Source of the DNA: an uncultured Clostridia bacterium
GTDB lineage: Bacteria; Bacillota; Clostridia; Oscillospirales; Acutalibacteraceae
Assembly (NCBI GenBank): GCA_945221685.1
Contig: CALYNN010000120.1
Coordinates: 1-5,283 of the forward strand
DNA: 5,283 nucleotides
Direction: 5' to 3'
The first letter of the stretch is position 1. Each line of letters begins with the position of its first letter. Shown here one piece after another: positions 1-5,283 of this stretch. Below the pieces are notes generated by a model. The model saw only the letters and a program-made list of their open reading frames with translations. It was not told the DNA's origin and did not search any database. The translations under genes and the position numbers were made by a program.

Positions 1-1254
1 CCCTATGAGGGCGTTGAGTGTCCCTCATTTGAGAATGTTTCTTCAAATAAAAAAGAGTATGCGAAATCCTGCCGTATTCAGCAGGATGAGCAGGACCATA
101 TAAGAGGTAAGGTTATTAAGCAAAAGCACGGTAAAATAATGGTTGTGCAAAATAAGCCTATGCCACCGCTTACTCAAAAGGAGCTTGATAGGGTTTATGC
201 CCTTCCGTACACAAGAGCATATCACCCAAGCTATGAAGCGTTAGGCGGTGTGCCGGGTATTCGAGAGGTGGAATTTTCCATTACCCATAACCGCGGATGC
301 TTCGGTGCCTGTAATTTTTGCTCAATAGCATTTCATCAAGGCAGATATGTAACCTCACGCTCAAAGAAAAGCCTTCTTGCTGAGGCGGAAAAGCTTACAC
401 ATATGCCCAACTTTAAGGGATATATTCACGATGTGGGAGGACCTACCGCAAATTTCCGTAAGCCCTCCTGTACCATTCAAGAGGAGCACGGATTGTGTAA
501 GGGCAAAAAATGCCTTGCTCCTGAGCCCTGTAAAAACCTTGAGGTTGACCATAGCGAGTATCTTGATATTCTTCGCGCAATGAGGAGCATTGACGGAATA
601 AAAAAAGTATTTATAAGAAGCGGAATAAGATACGATTATCTGCTTCAGGATAAGGACGATACCTTTTTCAGAGAATTAGTAAAGCATCATATTTCCGGTC
701 AGCTTAAGGTGGCTCCCGAGCATTGCAGTGCCGCAGTTCTTAACAAAATGGGAAAGCCTCATATAGAAGCATATATTGAATTTTCAAGAAGGTATTTTCA
801 ATATACAGATGAGGTTAATAAGGAGCAGTATCTTGTGCCGTATCTTATGTCCTCCCATCCTGGCTCAACTCTTAATGACGCCGTTGAGCTTGCACTGTTT
901 TTGAAGAAAAACCGTATTCGTCCGGAGCAGGTTCAGGATTTTTATCCTACGCCGGGAACTATTTCAACCTGTATGTTTTATACAGAGCTTGACCCATATA
1001 CTATGGAAAGCGTATATGTAGCAAAAAGCGATCACGACAAGGCTATGCAAAGAGCCTTGCTTCAATACTATAATCCAAAAAATCAAAGGCTTGTTGAGGA
1101 AGCACTCATTAAGGCAAAACGCCGGGATTTAATAGGCTATGACAAAAGCTGCCTTGTCAGACCGACAAACAGCAATAAATCACATAACTGTAATACAAAA
1201 AATTACGGCTCTAAAAAGAATTCGGGCGCTAACAGAAAAAGCAAAGGGCATTGA
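1..1254 (+). CDS. YgiQ family (UPF0313) radical SAM protein, 5' truncated by window edge
   Basis: The frame is open from base 1, so the true start lies before the window; the ATG at 139 is internal because recognisable family sequence continues upstream of it. 417 residues are visible; family members are usually 600 or more. The radical SAM CxxxCxxC motif is CFGACNFC, with Cys at visible residues 100, 104 and 107, which should bind a [4Fe-4S] cluster that cleaves S-adenosylmethionine. Further family signatures follow: a second Cys-rich stretch (GLCKGKKC, then PEPC), KKVFIRSGIRYDYL, GQLKVAPEHCS, and the C-terminal DUF3362-type segment FYPTPGTISTCMFYT through QRALLQYYNP to RDLIG. The last 35 or so residues are a Lys/Asn/Ser-rich tail that is probably disordered. 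The cellular reaction of YgiQ proteins is not established. The gene is followed 22 bp later by the comEA-like gene, suggesting one transcript. Family assignment is secure; the role is unknown. Confidence 0.93.
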   Translation, partial: PYEGVECPSFENVSSNKKEYAKSCRIQQDEQDHIRGKVIKQKHGKIMVVQNKPMPPLTQKELDRVYALPYTRAYHPSYEALGGVPGIREVEFSITHNRGCFGACNFCSIAFHQGRYVTSRSKKSLLAEAEKLTHMPNFKGYIHDVGGPTANFRKPSCTIQEEHGLCKGKKCLAPEPCKNLEVDHSEYLDILRAMRSIDGIKKVFIRSGIRYDYLLQDKDDTFFRELVKHHISGQLKVAPEHCSAAVLNKMGKPHIEAYIEFSRRYFQYTDEVNKEQYLVPYLMSSHPGSTLNDAVELALFLKKNRIRPEQVQDFYPTPGTISTCMFYTELDPYTMESVYVAKSDHDKAMQRALLQYYNPKNQRLVEEALIKAKRRDLIGYDKSCLVRPTNSNKSHNCNTKNYGSKKNSGANRKSKGH

Positions 1255-1263
1255 TTATTAAAG

Positions 1264-1270
1264 AGGGGAG
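1264..1270 (+). promoter_or_regulatory. Ribosome binding site of the comEA-like gene
   Basis: AGGGGAG is a good Shine-Dalgarno match just after the ygiQ stop. The comEA frame has an in-frame stop at 1259-1261 and no ATG, GTG or TTG until 1481. At normal spacing from this site the only candidate initiators are ATT at 1277 (6 nt gap) and ATC at 1280 (9 nt gap). The site therefore places the start at 1277-1282 even though no standard start codon is present. Confidence 0.65.
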
Positions 1271-1276
1271 ACGGTT

Positions 1277-1708
1277 ATTATCGAATCTAAACGGCAGTCG
1301 GTTATTGCTTTAGGTGCAGGTCTGACAGTTGTCGGTATTATTCTGCTGATTTTTGCCTTTTCTTCTCCAAGAGTTTCCGTAAATAGCTTTGCAGAGTCAT
1401 ACATCAATGAAAATAATTCGTCATTATCTGCAAAGAAAAGTATATCCACAAAATATTTTTCAAGTATAAAGCAAAGCGGTTTGGCTGAAAGCGGGGCACA
1501 GTCAACCAATTCTTCGTTTCCGGTTAATCTTAATACCTGTACCGCCCAAGAGCTTACTGCTATTGACGGAATAGGTGATACAAGGGCAAGCGCGATTATT
1601 CAGTACAGAGAATATCTCGGCGGCTATACCTCCGTTGAGCAGATAAAGGAAATCAAAGGAATAGGTGATGCCTTGTACGAGAAAATATCACCTTACCTAA
1701 CTGTATGA
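1277..1708 (+). CDS. comEA: ComEA-like helix-hairpin-helix DNA-binding protein with membrane anchor, non-standard start codon
   Basis: The protein is 143 residues if ATT at 1277 is the start, or 142 from ATC at 1280. Residues 3-7 are polar (ESKRQ). Residues 8-28 form one hydrophobic segment (SVIALGAGLTVVGIILLIFA), a signal anchor placing the rest outside the membrane. A Ser/Lys-rich linker runs to about residue 80. Residues 83-143 are a typical ComEA C-terminal domain: it opens VNLNTCTAQEL and has two helix-hairpin-helix motifs with GIG turns at 98-100 and 128-130. In transformable Firmicutes ComEA binds incoming double-stranded DNA at the membrane and passes it to ComEC. This copy lacks an obvious SLBB domain between anchor and HhH, so it is a short form. 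A TTG start at 1481 would leave 75 residues, remove the anchor, and has no ribosome binding site. The stop overlaps the comF start as ATGA. The family call is strong; the start codon is uncertain and a sequencing error or inactivating mutation is possible. Confidence 0.82.
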   Translation: MIESKRQSVIALGAGLTVVGIILLIFAFSSPRVSVNSFAESYINENNSSLSAKKSISTKYFSSIKQSGLAESGAQSTNSSFPVNLNTCTAQELTAIDGIGDTRASAIIQYREYLGGYTSVEQIKEIKGIGDALYEKISPYLTV

Positions 1709-2412
1709 GAAAAAATATGAGCCTTTTAGGTAAAATACTTTTTACCAACAGATGTATTCTCTGCGGCGATGTAATAGAGCTTGACGATGAATTTTGCGAG
1801 GAGTGTAAAAATCCTCCTGTAATTTCTCTGCCTATTTGCGAAAGCTGCGGCTGCAGTAAAGAGGATTGCTGCTGCAAAAAGCATAAAAATGAATATAAGG
1901 CAATAGCTGCGCCATTTTATTACGAGGATAAAATTACTGCTTCCGTTAACAGACTTAAGGAGCAGGATATGCCGCAGTTAGCAGATTATTTGGGCGAATG
2001 TATTGCAGACACCGTAAGCAAAAGCTTTAATGATGTTAAGTTTGATTATATAACCTTTGTGCCTTTGGGAGAGCTTAAGAAAATGCGTAGGGGATATAAT
2101 CAAGCGGAGCTGCTGGCAAGGGCAGTAGCAAAAATTAATTCAATAGAAATTTCAGAAATACTGTATAAAAGAAGGTACACTAAAACTCTTCATAAAAGCA
2201 ATTCGGGCATAAACAGAAAAACACTTGTTTTCGGTGCATTTGATGTTTATGAGGAAAGCAAAAAAGATATTTTCGGTAAAACAATTCTTTTGATTGACGA
2301 TGTAAAAACGACAGGCGCTACTCTTAACGAATGTGCAAAGATGATGAAAATATACGGCGCCGAAGCTGTTTACTGCGCTACTGCCGCTATCACAAAAGGA
2401 CGGGACAAATAA
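1705..2412 (+). CDS. comF: ComF family protein (zinc-finger plus phosphoribosyltransferase domain)
   Basis: 235 residues, the usual length for ComF/ComFC. The N-terminus has paired Cys motifs, C17-x2-C20 with C31-x2-C34, then a second cluster C45-x2-C48-x-C50 and C55-C56-C57, fitting the zinc-binding N-terminus of the family. The conserved ComF block RRGYNQAE is at 128-135. The type I phosphoribosyltransferase PRPP loop LLIDDVKTTGATL is at 195-207, with the acidic pair D198-D199. ComFC is needed for transformation in Bacillus and related bacteria, probably acting in the cytoplasm with the uptake machinery; Gram-negative homologues are called ComF or GntX. The biochemical substrate is not known. 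The start at 1705 is chosen because ATGA overlaps the comEA stop, suggesting translational coupling; the ATG at 1717 is an alternative. No strong Shine-Dalgarno is seen before either, which favours coupling to comEA. Confidence 0.93.
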   Translation: MRKNMSLLGKILFTNRCILCGDVIELDDEFCEECKNPPVISLPICESCGCSKEDCCCKKHKNEYKAIAAPFYYEDKITASVNRLKEQDMPQLADYLGECIADTVSKSFNDVKFDYITFVPLGELKKMRRGYNQAELLARAVAKINSIEISEILYKRRYTKTLHKSNSGINRKTLVFGAFDVYEESKKDIFGKTILLIDDVKTTGATLNECAKMMKIYGAEAVYCATAAITKGRDK

Positions 2413-2458
2413 GTTATTCATAAATAAAACAAACATAGTAACTTTTAATACATAATGT

Positions 2459-2464
2459 GAGGGG
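2459..2464 (+). promoter_or_regulatory. Ribosome binding site that sets the transporter start
   Basis: GAGGGG lies 7 nt before the ATG at 2472. The longer frame beginning with GTG at 2457 would put this site inside the coding sequence and has no site of its own, so the ATG at 2472 is preferred. Confidence 0.75.
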
Positions 2465-2471
2465 TAAAATT

Positions 2472-4613
2472 ATGGGATTGAAAAATAAAGTCAGCGATGT
2501 TATTGCGCTGGGGAAAAAGTATTGGAATGAGCCTGCAAAGGGCAATTATGTTCCCTATAAAGAGGTTGTCAATTTAGGCGTTGCAGGCTTCGGTGTTAAC
2601 TGGACCAGTCTTCTTGCAAGCACAATAGGTCTTGACGCCGCTAATTTCCTTGTCGGCGCAAGTATTGGACTTAAGCCTCTTGATTTGCAGGTAATGCTGA
2701 TTGTTGCCAATATATTGGGACTTCCTATTGCCTTGTTCAGAGGTTGGTATTTTGATAATTCGCATATGAAGGGCGGAAAATTTATTCCGCTTATTATGCG
2801 TTCCTCAATACCGATTGTTGCGCTTTCAACGCTGTTTGTTTGGCTTCCCTTTGAAAATTGGGAATACATAACAAAGGCAATAGTTGTAGAAGTGTTCTAT
2901 ATGATTTTACAGTTCTTTTTATGCTTCTATAACGAGGGCTGGGCGTATTTTCAGCAAATCATTTCTCCAAACGCTCAGGAACGCGCTACTGTTATGAGTA
3001 TATCTCAAATTATATATTCACTGGCTCCGTCAATATCGGGACTAGTAATACCGACTGTTGCCGGGTGGACATACGGAATGAATAATATTCAAACCTACCG
3101 AACAATATATCCTGTCTTTTCAATAGTGGGTCTTGTTCTTAATCTGGTATTTTTCCGAAAGCTTAAGGAACGCTTAATTCTTCCGAAAAGAAGGATAGAA
3201 TATGTCAGCATTATTGATGCAGTAAGAGAGGTTGCAAAAAATAAGTATTTCTGGATTATAAATGTTGCAAGCTGGATAGGCTTTATGGAGGGCGCATTCG
3301 GCGTTACTCTCGGCTGGTCCTTTGTTTATTCTCACAACGGAGAAAAGGCGGCGCAGCTTGGCATTGCTAACACCATTATAGGCAATGCAGCCCTGTGGGC
3401 GATGCTTCTTGCTCCTTTTGCAATAAAGAAATTAGGAAAAAGAAATCTCCTTATTCTTTGCAATTTAACAAATGTTATTTTAATTTCAATTCTTTATTTT
3501 TCCTATGAAAGCCTTTTTGCCGTAGTTGTAATAATGTTTTTAAACGGATTTGTAAATACATTCGGCAATATCTATCTTCCAAATATTCAGGCAGATATGC
3601 GCGATTATCATCAGTGGAAAACAGGCGTAAGAATTGACGGCTTGTTTGGCCCCCTCGCATTAATAGGAACTGTTTTGGGATTTTTTACCGGCTTGGTGGT
3701 TCCGGCGGTTTACGAAAAGATGGGAGTTCACGAGGATTATGATGTTCTCTATAACGACGCATTAAGAAATAATTTGTTTGAAGCTCTTATAATTTGTTCA
3801 ATTATTGGCGCGATACTTAATCTTATTCCGTATTTGTTTTATGATTTAACCGAAAGCAAGCACAGGGGATATGTTAATGTTTTAAAAATCAGAGCAATGT
3901 TTGAGGATTACGGCAACGGAAATTTGGATAACGACGAGCTGAAGGACGCTATGGAGGTTATTAATATTTCCCGTGAGCTTGACGGTCAGGAAAAACATAA
4001 GATAGATAAATCTAATCTAAAACGCGCCAAAGTAATGCCTAAAAAGACTGTTGAAGAAAAGGAAATAAGAAAGCAGGCTATAAGCGAAGCAAAGGCTGTT
4101 ATCCGTCAGGAAAAGCAAAGAAATGAAAATATTGAGTGCGCTCCCATAGTTATTGAGGAGTTAAATAAATTCTCTACCGCTCGCTACCAAAAGCAGCTTG
4201 AATCGGCAAAGGAAACCTACTCCTACGGTGAGCTTCATTTGTATGAAAATGCAAATGAGCTTCTTAAAGCCGCCAAGAAGCTTCCGAAATCAACTGCCGA
4301 AGAAAAGATTATCAGAAATGATGAAATCAAGCTTGCAAGAACAAAGAAAAAGGCTTCGAAAATTATTGCCAAAAATAATGGCAATCTTGTTCTTCCTACA
4401 AAGGAGGACGAGGAAGCAATACAAAGCAGAGAAGCTAAAAATATTATTGAATCCGTAAAAAATAAGAAGGATCTTAAAAAATTAGTTAAGGCAAGGTCTT
4501 TGTATTATAGAGCTGCGGCTCCGTACATAAACGCAAAAAATATAATAGTTCAGGAAGAAAACTATACGCATCTTGCCGAAATTGAAAATATGTACGCTTC
4601 TGTATGCGAATAA
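2472..4613 (+). CDS. GPH/MFS-type (sugar:cation symporter-like) transporter with long charged C-terminal extension
   Basis: 713 residues from the ATG at 2472. Residues about 34-457 hold roughly 12 hydrophobic segments (near 34-66, 72-92, 107-124, 136-153, 180-198, 211-228, 262-285, 298-318, 324-344, 348-370, 392-412, 436-457), the plan of the major facilitator superfamily. Two regions resemble the glycoside-pentoside-hexuronide (GPH) branch: PNAQERATVMS (166-176) and QADMRDYHQWKTGVRIDG (373-390), matching the family's D-x-x-D/E-Y-x-x-W-x-TG-x-R pattern. GPH proteins usually carry sugars with Na+ or H+, but the substrate here cannot be read, and relatives could move other solutes. Such transporters are normally about 450-500 residues. 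Residues about 458-713 are extra: Lys/Glu-rich, predicted helical, without membrane segments, probably cytoplasmic, and with an internal repeat. The gene follows comF by 59 bp and ends just before a terminator. The transporter fold is secure, the GPH branch likely, the tail's function unknown. Confidence 0.88.
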   Translation: MGLKNKVSDVIALGKKYWNEPAKGNYVPYKEVVNLGVAGFGVNWTSLLASTIGLDAANFLVGASIGLKPLDLQVMLIVANILGLPIALFRGWYFDNSHMKGGKFIPLIMRSSIPIVALSTLFVWLPFENWEYITKAIVVEVFYMILQFFLCFYNEGWAYFQQIISPNAQERATVMSISQIIYSLAPSISGLVIPTVAGWTYGMNNIQTYRTIYPVFSIVGLVLNLVFFRKLKERLILPKRRIEYVSIIDAVREVAKNKYFWIINVASWIGFMEGAFGVTLGWSFVYSHNGEKAAQLGIANTIIGNAALWAMLLAPFAIKKLGKRNLLILCNLTNVILISILYFSYESLFAVVVIMFLNGFVNTFGNIYLPNIQADMRDYHQWKTGVRIDGLFGPLALIGTVLGFFTGLVVPAVYEKMGVHEDYDVLYNDALRNNLFEALIICSIIGAILNLIPYLFYDLTESKHRGYVNVLKIRAMFEDYGNGNLDNDELKDAMEVINISRELDGQEKHKIDKSNLKRAKVMPKKTVEEKEIRKQAISEAKAVIRQEKQRNENIECAPIVIEELNKFSTARYQKQLESAKETYSYGELHLYENANELLKAAKKLPKSTAEEKIIRNDEIKLARTKKKASKIIAKNNGNLVLPTKEDEEAIQSREAKNIIESVKNKKDLKKLVKARSLYYRAAAPYINAKNIIVQEENYTHLAEIENMYASVCE
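4017..4316 (+). repeat. Internal protein repeat in the transporter C-terminal tail
   Basis: Two 18-residue blocks are clearly related: LKRAKVMPKKTVEEKEIR at residues 516-533 (4017-4070) and LKAAKKLPKSTAEEKIIR at 598-615 (4263-4316). They match at 12 of 18 positions, without gaps, 82 residues apart. Weaker blocks with a proline followed by an acidic or helical stretch begin near P558, P642 (LPTKEDEEAIQ) and P684, giving spacings of about 35-47 residues. This suggests a tail built from degenerate helical units, perhaps a duplicated pair. Only the first two copies are clear by eye. Confidence 0.65.
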
Positions 4614-4619
4614 TAAAAA

Positions 4620-4663
4620 CATAACCACCGGAGTAATTAATTAACCTGTGGTTATGCTTTTTT
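4620..4663 (+). terminator. Rho-independent terminator after the transporter gene
   Basis: CATAACCAC at 4620-4628 pairs perfectly with GTGGTTATG at 4648-4656 (9 bp), with a 19-nt loop that can add two G-C pairs. After one C it is followed by six T (4658-4663). It begins 7 nt after the transporter stop. An A-rich stretch before the stem (AATAAAAA) would act as a U-tract on the minus strand, so the hairpin could also stop transcription from the right. Confidence 0.85.
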
Positions 4664-4678
4664 AGTACATTAAATATG

Positions 4679-4807
4679 CTATTTAATTCTGCCGTATAAG
4701 CATCTTGTTGGTTCCTTTTCAATTATTAAGCCGCAATAATTGCACATAATGCATTTTGCTTCTGTTTCTTTACCGTCAATAAATTTCTTTACTAAGCTGA
4801 TCTTTAT
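4679..4807 (-). pseudogene. 3' remnant resembling an old-yellow-enzyme-type NADH:flavin oxidoreductase
   Basis: On the minus strand, codons from 4807 down to the TAG at 4679-4681 encode 42 residues containing ISLVKKFIDGKETEAKC, then IMCNYCG and PTRCLYGRIK. An in-frame TAG at 4808-4810 closes the upstream side and no plausible start codon precedes the conserved part. The Cys pattern C-x2-C-x2-C-x10-C, preceded by an ISL and a K-x-I-D-G-K segment, resembles the C-terminal end of the catalytic domain of old yellow enzyme / 2,4-dienoyl-CoA reductase relatives. There SLxRPxI is followed by a CxxCNxC segment, and the SLxRPxI part here seems shortened by deletion. It converges on the transporter and shares its terminator. 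The stretch 4811-4855 beyond the stop shows nothing recognisable. It is almost certainly not an intact gene. The family call rests on remembered motif patterns and is tentative; a small zinc-ribbon remnant is an alternative. Confidence 0.42.
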
Positions 4808-4855
4808 CTAAATAGGTATGTTGGTTTTCTCTTTAATTTTCTCGATTTATAATAA

Positions 4856-5142
4856 AATGATGCATGTTATTGCAGCACGAATGAAATTGATGAAACAACT
4901 CTATTGCAGTACTTGAAAATATAGATGCAACAATAAAAAAGCGTAAGGCAGAAATATCAAGCAGCATTGAAATATCCAATAAAATTATTGATGAAGGCAC
5001 TATGTCCGATTCGGATTTGAGGATGCTGATTGATAAAATTGAAATATCCGAAACTGACGGCAAGCTTGATATAAGCATTACACTTAACGGTAAATTCAAG
5101 GAACATACCTTGAATTACAAAGAATTAGAAATACTCAATTAA
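4856..5142 (+). pseudogene. Frameshifted 3' remnant of a large serine recombinase
   Basis: Two frames join into one protein end. Frame 2 (4856-4915) reads NDACYCSTNEIDETTLLQYL; frame 1 (to the TAA at 5140-5142) continues ENIDATIKKRKAEI and on to the end. In frame 1 two stops (TGA at 4888 and 4891) lie upstream, and frame 2 hits TAG at 4922, so neither frame alone is a gene. One missing base near 4915 (TTGAAAAT where TTGGAAAAT would read L-E-N) restores the product. The segment SDSDLRMLIDKIEI, followed by DGKLDISITLNGKFKEH, is typical of the C-terminal end of clostridial large serine recombinases, enzymes that integrate and excise mobile elements. The C-x-C and IDE-x2-L part fits the end of their zinc-ribbon region leading into the coiled coil. 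The catalytic N-terminal domain is absent, so it cannot be active. Family assignment is moderately confident and rests on pattern recognition. Confidence 0.55.
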
Positions 5143-5146
5143 TCTA

Positions 5147-5175
5147 TTGCAAAACGGGAATAAATCTGATATAAT
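5147..5175 (+). promoter_or_regulatory. Sigma-A type promoter of the TetR-like gene
   Basis: TTGCAA at 5147-5152 (4 of 6 to TTGACA) and a perfect TATAAT at 5170-5175 are separated by exactly 17 nt. Transcription would begin near 5182, about 30 nt before the TTG start. The -35 box starts 5 nt after the recombinase remnant stops. Confidence 0.72.
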
Positions 5176-5193
5176 TGGTATAGATACCAATTA
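5172..5193. promoter_or_regulatory. Operator-like perfect palindrome overlapping the -10 box
   Basis: TAATTGGTAT at 5172-5181 and ATACCAATTA at 5184-5193 are perfect reverse complements around a 2-nt centre (AG). The left arm covers most of the -10 box and the centre lies at the expected transcription start. A bound dimer would block RNA polymerase. Size, symmetry and placement fit an operator for a TetR-family dimer, and the gene just downstream looks like a TetR regulator, so autorepression is the natural inference. Confidence 0.65.
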
Positions 5194-5199
5194 AGAAAC

Positions 5200-5207
5200 G
5201 GAAGTGA
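5200..5207 (+). promoter_or_regulatory. Ribosome binding site for the TTG-initiated TetR-like gene
   Basis: GGAAGTGA matches the Shine-Dalgarno consensus GGAGGTGA at 7 of 8 positions and lies 6 nt before TTG at 5214. This decides between that start and the overlapping GTG at 5204, which lies inside the site. Confidence 0.6.
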
Positions 5208-5213
5208 AAGCGT

Positions 5214-5283
5214 TTGTCAATACGAAAATCCAGTATACCGACCAAAAATCATATACTTGCAGTCAGTGCAAAGCTACTCTTGG
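5214..5283 (+). CDS. Probable TetR/AcrR family transcriptional regulator, 3' cut by window edge
   Basis: Only 23 codons are visible, from a TTG start. They read MSIRKSSIPTKN followed by HILAVSAKLLL. The second part looks like helix 1 of the TetR DNA-binding domain, whose usual form is a short polar lead, then I-L-x-A-A-x-x-L-F. The rest of the helix-turn-helix and the ligand-binding domain lie beyond the window. TetR proteins are homodimeric repressors that often control their own gene and a neighbouring efflux or redox gene. The upstream promoter and palindrome support that reading. All three plus-strand frames are open here, so the frame is chosen by the ribosome binding site and the helix 1 likeness; the call remains tentative because the fragment is so short. 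Confidence 0.55.
   Translation, partial: MSIRKSSIPTKNHILAVSAKLLL

Noticed and set aside
139..141. ATG at 139 as the start of the ygiQ-type gene
   Set aside because: The frame is open to base 1 and there is no ribosome binding site before this ATG, while family members have a long N-terminal region.
2413..2456. Possible promoter or weak terminator between comF and the transporter (AAGTTA...TAACTT inverted repeat; CATAAT as a -10)
   Set aside because: The repeat has only six A/T-rich pairs with a loop of over 20 nt, and no -35-like box lies 17 nt before CATAAT. Too weak to call either one.
4364..4386. Small hairpin ATTGCC...GGCAAT within the transporter tail
   Set aside because: Only a 6-bp stem within coding sequence, with no T-tract after it; explained by codons for Ile-Ala and Gly-Asn.
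4720..4742. Inverted repeat CAATTATT/AATAATTG with a 7-nt spacer
   Set aside because: It is A/T-only in the arms, lies inside the minus-strand coding remnant, and has no promoter or T-tract beside it; likely chance in AT-rich DNA.
4833..5099. Minus-strand open frame of 88 codons across the recombinase remnant
   Set aside because: It is antisense to the recognisable recombinase C-terminus, has no ribosome binding site, and its composition (Ser/Ile/Leu runs) mirrors the plus-strand codons.
5204..5283. Alternative GTG-started frame at 5204, reading MKAFVNTKIQ and containing a CSQC motif
   Set aside because: The GTG lies inside the best ribosome binding site and has no properly spaced site of its own; the TTG frame at 5214 matches TetR helix 1. 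The CSQC may be chance. More downstream sequence would settle it.
1..5283. CRISPR array, tRNA/rRNA genes, intact insertion sequences, toxin-antitoxin or defence genes
   Set aside because: Looked for on both strands; no spaced direct repeats, no tRNA-like cloverleaf or rRNA sequence, and no transposase or defence motif beyond the recombinase remnant.

Overview
The window looks like chromosomal DNA from a Clostridia-type member of the Bacillota. The sequence is AT-rich and lysine/asparagine-heavy, with purine-rich Shine-Dalgarno sites, tightly packed co-directional genes, a sigma-A type promoter and ComEA/ComF family proteins. An uncultured gut clostridium such as Oscillospiraceae would fit, but the genus cannot be set from this sequence.

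Layout. (1) 1-1254 is the C-terminal part of a YgiQ-type (UPF0313) radical SAM protein, cut by the left edge. (2) About 1277-1708 is a membrane-anchored ComEA-like helix-hairpin-helix DNA-binding protein. Its reading frame has no ATG, GTG or TTG at the ribosome-binding-site position, so it must start at ATT or ATC or carry a sequence change. (3) 1705-2412 is a ComF-family phosphoribosyltransferase-like protein that overlaps comEA by ATGA. (4) 2472-4613 is a GPH/MFS-type transporter with about 12 membrane segments and an unusual, highly charged C-terminal extension of about 250 residues carrying an internal repeat. (5) A strong hairpin terminator at 4620-4663 closes the plus-strand gene run. 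(6) 4679-5142 is a small gene graveyard. It holds the 3' end of what looks like an old-yellow-enzyme-type flavin oxidoreductase on the minus strand, and the frameshifted 3' end of a probable large serine recombinase on the plus strand. Both have lost their 5' parts towards a common point near 4810-4855. (7) 5147-5283 holds a consensus-like promoter, a perfect 10+10 bp operator-like palindrome overlapping its -10 box, and the first 23 codons of a probable TetR-family regulator with a TTG start.

How the genes fit together. ygiQ, comEA and comF are packed with gaps of about 22 bp or overlap, and look co-transcribed. ComEA and ComF belong to the DNA uptake machinery of naturally transformable Firmicutes, but no ComEC channel or other uptake gene is in the window, so competence itself is not shown. 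The transporter follows comF by 59 bp with no convincing promoter or terminator between them. The right-hand TetR unit is a separate transcription unit, probably autoregulated through the palindrome.

I see no clear novel multi-gene system. The observations most worth a second look are the non-canonical comEA start, the repeat-bearing transporter tail, the back-to-back gene-end remnants and the TetR operator.
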